A program made the position numbers and the translations under genes. Below are positions 60,793-64,000 of a stretch of DNA of 64,000 nt, piece after piece (position 1 is the stretch's first letter; each line of letters begins with the position of its first letter). Location: NCBI RefSeq assembly GCF_002954455.1, contig NZ_MSCC01000004.1:68783-132782 (forward strand), written 5' to 3'. The notes below the pieces were generated by a model that did no database searches, was not told where the DNA came from, and was given only the letters and a program-made list of their open reading frames with translations. The DNA is from Photobacterium aquimaris (GTDB lineage: Bacteria; Pseudomonadota; Gammaproteobacteria; Enterobacterales; Vibrionaceae).

Positions 60793-62121
60793 ATGAAATT
60801 AATTAAGGCAATTATTCTAATTCTAATTACTGGTATGTTAACCCTCGTTCTTATTGGTGATCCAATTGCTGATAGGATCTCTGATACCGGATTTATTGGT
60901 TTAATTTTTTCTGGTATCTGTGCTCTGTATTCATTAGTTAAAACTGATCAAGCTAAAGAACTTGAACCCATTGAGGATAATAATCAGGATAAAATTAATG
61001 AATTAGTTCGCGAAAAGAATAAGCTGGAAGCATATCAAGAAGAACTAGATAAATTTGAAATTAAGTTAAACCGTTTTGAACTTCAACTAGACTCGCGTGA
61101 ACAAAAATTAGCACGTAAAGAAGAAAAATTAGCTAATACAAAAATAAACAGTGAGGAATATAAACTAGCTGTATCGCGTGAAGTATCTAAAAAAGTTAAT
61201 AATGAACTACGTTATGAACGTGCAGAGTTAGCTAAGGATAAGGTAAAGGCTACTAAGATACTACAGAAGCTATTAGACCAATGTTACCAAGATAAAGTGA
61301 AAGCCATACTTAATGGTTTAACACTTAAAAATCAGAATACTAGGTATGATATGTTAGATAAGAATTTTGATAAGTACACAACTAACGTTTATAACTTTGG
61401 CTCTTTTGATCTTGAATGTAACGATAATTGGGGCGAAGTAGCAGAACAGTTTGACGCTAAAATTGAATTATTAGAAATGGCACAAATTGAACGTGATCAC
61501 CAAGCAGATATTAAGCGTCAAATGAGAGAAGAAAAGCAGCGTGAAGAAGAATTAGAAGCTGCATTAGAAGCAGAAGAATTAGAACAAGCACGTATCGAAG
61601 AACAACAACGAATTCTAAATGAGGCATTGGCAACAGCTAATGCGGAAGCTAAGGTAGAATTAGAAAAACAACGTGAAGAATTAGAAGCTGAGTTAGCAGA
61701 AGTTCACAAACGTTATGAACGCACTAAATCAATGGCTGAACAAACAAAACAAGGCTATGTCTACGTTATTTCTAATATTGGTTCATTAGGTGAAAAGGTT
61801 TACAAAGTCGGTATGACTCGCCGTTTAGACCCTCTAGACCGTGTAAAAGAGTTGTCTAATGCTTCCGTACCTTTTGAGTTTGATGTTCACGCTATGATTA
61901 ACTGCGAAGATGCTCCAAAACTAGAAAAGGCTTTACACCGAGAACTAGATCAGTACAGGGTAAACAAGATAAACAATCGAAAGGAATTTTTTAAAGTAGA
62001 CTTAGATACCATTATTAAATCAGTTGAAAATAATCATGGTGAGGTTGAATACTGTGTTAACCCTGTAGCATTCCAATACTACAAAACATTAGAACTTGAA
62101 AATCAATTAGAAGCAGCATAA
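60793..62121 (+). CDS. Membrane-anchored coiled-coil protein with DUF4041 and GIY-YIG-like (T5orf172) domain
   Basis: A 442-residue protein. Two hydrophobic segments at the N-terminus (AIILILITGMLTLVLIG; GLIFSGICALYSLV), a long Glu/Lys coiled coil (70-325) with a DUF4041-like part (NQNTRYDMLDKNFDKYTT, then DNWGEVAEQFDAK), and a C-terminal T5orf172/Mug113 domain: GYVYVISNIGSLGEKVYKVG, MTRRLDPLDRVKEL, ALHRELDQYRVN and REFFKVDLDTI. The last is a GIY-YIG-nuclease-related fold common in phages and defence islands. Membrane anchoring could place it where phage DNA enters (inference). Terminator follows. Confidence 0.85.
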   Translation: MKLIKAIILILITGMLTLVLIGDPIADRISDTGFIGLIFSGICALYSLVKTDQAKELEPIEDNNQDKINELVREKNKLEAYQEELDKFEIKLNRFELQLDSREQKLARKEEKLANTKINSEEYKLAVSREVSKKVNNELRYERAELAKDKVKATKILQKLLDQCYQDKVKAILNGLTLKNQNTRYDMLDKNFDKYTTNVYNFGSFDLECNDNWGEVAEQFDAKIELLEMAQIERDHQADIKRQMREEKQREEELEAALEAEELEQARIEEQQRILNEALATANAEAKVELEKQREELEAELAEVHKRYERTKSMAEQTKQGYVYVISNIGSLGEKVYKVGMTRRLDPLDRVKELSNASVPFEFDVHAMINCEDAPKLEKALHRELDQYRVNKINNRKEFFKVDLDTIIKSVENNHGEVEYCVNPVAFQYYKTLELENQLEAA

Positions 62122-62123
62122 AA

Positions 62124-62168
62124 AATCAAGCCCTCAGTATTAATGTTATTACTAAGGGCTTTTTTGCA
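62124..62168 (+). terminator. Terminator
   Basis: AAGCCCTCAGTA and TTACTAAGGGCTT stem followed by TTTTT, directly after the stop of the 60793 gene. Confidence 0.82.
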
Positions 62169-62251
62169 TCTGGAATTTATGATTATTGCAAATTTACATT
62201 AGAAAACAGGATGATGTTGGTAGGGTATATATAACCAGTCCTAATAAAAAT

Positions 62252-62276
62252 CCACCAGCAAAATCAGTGCTGGTGG
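62252..62276. other. Perfect hairpin, 8 bp stem
   Basis: CCACCAGC and GCTGGTGG with a 9 nt loop in the spacer before the 62410 gene. No T run immediately follows, so it may be a binding site or RNA structure rather than a terminator. Confidence 0.5.
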
Positions 62277-62409
62277 TTCTTGTCCATTTTTTGATAGCTA
62301 TACTGCCATGCCATTAACTAAAAGATAAATATTGCTACCAAGGTCATGCCGCTTTTTCATCAAATCAATTATAGTTGCTTTATTTTGTCACTATAGTCTT
62401 GGAGTAAAG

Positions 62410-62970
62410 ATGAAAATTACAACAAATCAGTTGATTACAAGGTATCGAGGTATCTCTGAATTAGAGAGCTATAATGCTTTCACCTTAACTTCTCCGCAAC
62501 CTGTAATCGAAACCGCACGAAAATTATTATCAATCATCCCTCCTACTATGGGAGCTTGTGCTCCTTTAAGTGCGGCCTTAGCTCAAACACTAAGAGATGA
62601 TTTCAATATACCTGCAATAGTGGTTGCAGGTGATCTAAAGATTAGGGGCAGCCGAGTATTTAAGTGCAAAAGCAACATACCAGAGGGTAATCAATCTGGA
62701 AAAGTCATAAATAAAAAATGGGATGGTCACTGTTGGATTGAGATTGACGGCTTTATAGGTGATCTATCTATTTTTAGAACGGCTTATAGCCTTAGTCACA
62801 CAAGTCTATTGAAGCAGTTCATAGCGACTGAATTTGGGCTTGGGCGCGGTTTTTTTCTTGCTGAAAAGCATGATATACCCAAAGGCATGATATATGAGCC
62901 TAAGTATGTTTTAAACGACAATCAAATTGATGGGTTATTAGCTGGCCTTTCATTTCAGCTTACAGAGTAA
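62410..62970 (+). CDS. Cysteine-protease/transglutaminase-like protein, 186 residues
   Basis: A soluble protein with a C-H-D arrangement: MGACAPLSAALAQTL near residue 55 (Cys at a helix start), WDGHCWIEIDG near 118 (His) and IGDLSIFRTAY near 128 (Asp). This order is that of transglutaminase/papain-like folds. No signal peptide from ATG 62410, which follows TTGGAGTAAAG; the longer frame from 62332 is less likely. Next to a nuclease-like gene, it may be part of a two-gene defence or toxin unit (inference). Confidence 0.7.
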   Translation: MKITTNQLITRYRGISELESYNAFTLTSPQPVIETARKLLSIIPPTMGACAPLSAALAQTLRDDFNIPAIVVAGDLKIRGSRVFKCKSNIPEGNQSGKVINKKWDGHCWIEIDGFIGDLSIFRTAYSLSHTSLLKQFIATEFGLGRGFFLAEKHDIPKGMIYEPKYVLNDNQIDGLLAGLSFQLTE

Positions 62971-63074
62971 GTGCAACAATATCCCTTTATGCGCCTTATT
63001 GACGGAGTAATATTCTGCTATATAATACTTTAATGTAATAATATTCCTATTTGTGTAACTCAAAAGGCAGCTAG

Positions 63075-64000
63075 ATGGATTTGTTTACCCCAAGATTTAA
63101 AGAAAAATCACTTCACCCATACTTTGTTAAATTAATCACCGAACCACAATATGCCAAGGTACAAGAAGTTATTGCTGGATGGGCAGTTGGTATGGAAACA
63201 CGGAAAGGTGAAAAAATAAAATTCATTGATGAATTTCAACAAAGCTTTAATTCATCATTATGGGAGTTGTATTTAAACAAAGCATTTAAAGATCTAGGTT
63301 TTAGCATTGATTACTCCAAAGCATCACCTGACTTTTGTTTAACCGCCAGAAATGGTCAAGTAATCAATGTTGAAGCTGTTACATCTAATCATGCTCAGAA
63401 TAGGAATAAAGCATATTACGACATGGAATCTGTAAGAGAGTCCAACCAGGTCGAAATGAAAGAGTTTCTTGATGATTCGACTATCAAGCTACTTAGTGCG
63501 CTTCATGATAAAAAGAAACTATTCACGGATAAAGACAATAAGATGCACCCTTATTCATCTCTTGATCATGTGAAAGACAATCCCTTTGTAGTCGCTATCG
63601 CACCATTTGATACTCATCTATCGTATGTACAAAACAATATGGCGATTAATCGTGTGTTATTCGGTATAGAGCCACCAATACAAAATCAATATGGTGAGCT
63701 TGTTCAAAACAAAATTAAGTCTATTGAGAAAAAGAATGGCACTAAGCTAGAGTTGGGGATTTTTACTAATGATTCTTACAAAGAAATAAGTGCCGTTATC
63801 TTTTCGACAACAGGTATGTTTGGTAAGGCCATTGTTGAAAGTAAAATTGATGCTTCGATTAGAGCAACAAAATATAGGGTTTATAGTATTAAAAAATTTA
63901 AGTCTGATAAAAGAAAAAATAAACTAGGAACATCTCATAAGTACATTAGTAACACCCATGAAATATTTTCTGTCCGTGGACACTTTGGCGATCTAATTGG
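63075..64000 (+). CDS. Partial PD-(D/E)xK nuclease-like protein, runs off the window
   Basis: An open frame of 308 codons from ATG 63075 (AAGGCAGCTAG before it) with no stop before the window end. WELYLNKAFKDLGFSIDY near residue 75 and SPDFCLTARNGQVINVEAVT near 97 have the shape of a PD-(D/E)xK nuclease core (conserved Glu, then PDF and V-E-A), though the final lysine is not obvious. It starts 105 bp after the protease-like gene. The C-terminus is not visible. Confidence 0.8.
   Translation, partial: MDLFTPRFKEKSLHPYFVKLITEPQYAKVQEVIAGWAVGMETRKGEKIKFIDEFQQSFNSSLWELYLNKAFKDLGFSIDYSKASPDFCLTARNGQVINVEAVTSNHAQNRNKAYYDMESVRESNQVEMKEFLDDSTIKLLSALHDKKKLFTDKDNKMHPYSSLDHVKDNPFVVAIAPFDTHLSYVQNNMAINRVLFGIEPPIQNQYGELVQNKIKSIEKKNGTKLELGIFTNDSYKEISAVIFSTTGMFGKAIVESKIDASIRATKYRVYSIKKFKSDKRKNKLGTSHKYISNTHEIFSVRGHFGDLI

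Noticed and set aside
1..64000. tRNA or rRNA genes
   Set aside because: No cloverleaf arms with TTCGAATC-type T-loops or conserved rRNA segments were noticed on reading; not tested with a dedicated program.

Overview
This window is most likely part of a large AT-rich plasmid from a marine gammaproteobacterium, probably Vibrionaceae (Photobacterium, Vibrio or Aliivibrio type). The assignment rests on an iteron origin with its own initiator gene, plasmid/ICE-type transfer genes, a toxin-antitoxin pair, an EndA/Dns-type periplasmic nuclease and the low GC content. There are no rRNA, tRNA or ordinary housekeeping genes. The host name is inference; no database search was possible.

Layout. (1) 0.4-2.8 kb: replication region with an AT-rich repeat tract, 11 tandem 21-22 bp iterons, more scattered iterons, a perfect DnaA box, an iteron-derived inverted repeat that looks like the rep autoregulatory operator, and the rep gene. 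(2) 3.5-26 kb: a long accessory region almost wholly on the minus strand. It encodes DNA-modifying or nucleic-acid-handling proteins: a C5-cytosine methyltransferase, a DUF6884 plus TGT-like fusion (DpdA-like), a PAPS-reductase-like protein, a methyltransferase with DUF4942, a second NPPF methyltransferase, a probable ADP-ribosyltransferase and an SSB-like protein. Many small unknown genes lie among them. Interspersed are a LapG-type protease, a prepilin peptidase and a DUF2726 protein. (3) 26-35.6 kb: a GNAT enzyme, an Xre/RES toxin-antitoxin pair, half of a prepilin peptidase, endonuclease I, a lipoprotein and small genes. (4) 35.7-44.8 kb: a minus-strand conjugation module resembling the start of ICE-type (MPF_G) transfer clusters: a PilL-like protein, a TM/coiled-coil protein, a TIGR03759-like protein, a lytic transglycosylase, a TIGR03765-like protein and a degenerate tyrosine recombinase. 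(5) 45-52 kb: probable defence cargo: a large protein with a HEPN-like motif, a membrane-anchored unknown and an AAA_13/RloC-like ATPase with a zinc hook. (6) 52-64 kb: many small unknown genes, a membrane-anchored DUF4041/GIY-YIG-type protein, a cysteine-protease-like protein and a partial PD-(D/E)xK-like gene running off the end.

The most unusual feature is how region 2 is organised. Its multigene minus-strand operons begin with a conserved 28-30 bp element (GGGCTTTCACCG, 3-4 nt, GATGC), present as five clear copies, with a promoter visible just upstream in the best case. Inside the operons many genes are separated by a small terminator-like hairpin followed by a nearly invariant translation leader, GGAATTATCTAATG. 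Together these suggest a co-regulated, cassette-like set of DNA-modification/anti-defence genes. By analogy with the leading regions of conjugative plasmids (inference), it may be expressed early after entry into a new cell. An orphan copy of the element at 60.4 kb precedes a 23-codon ORF with the same kind of leader.

Many start codons were moved from the longest ORF to an internal start with a visible Shine-Dalgarno sequence or this leader. About half of the genes are unknowns; for these only visible features are described.
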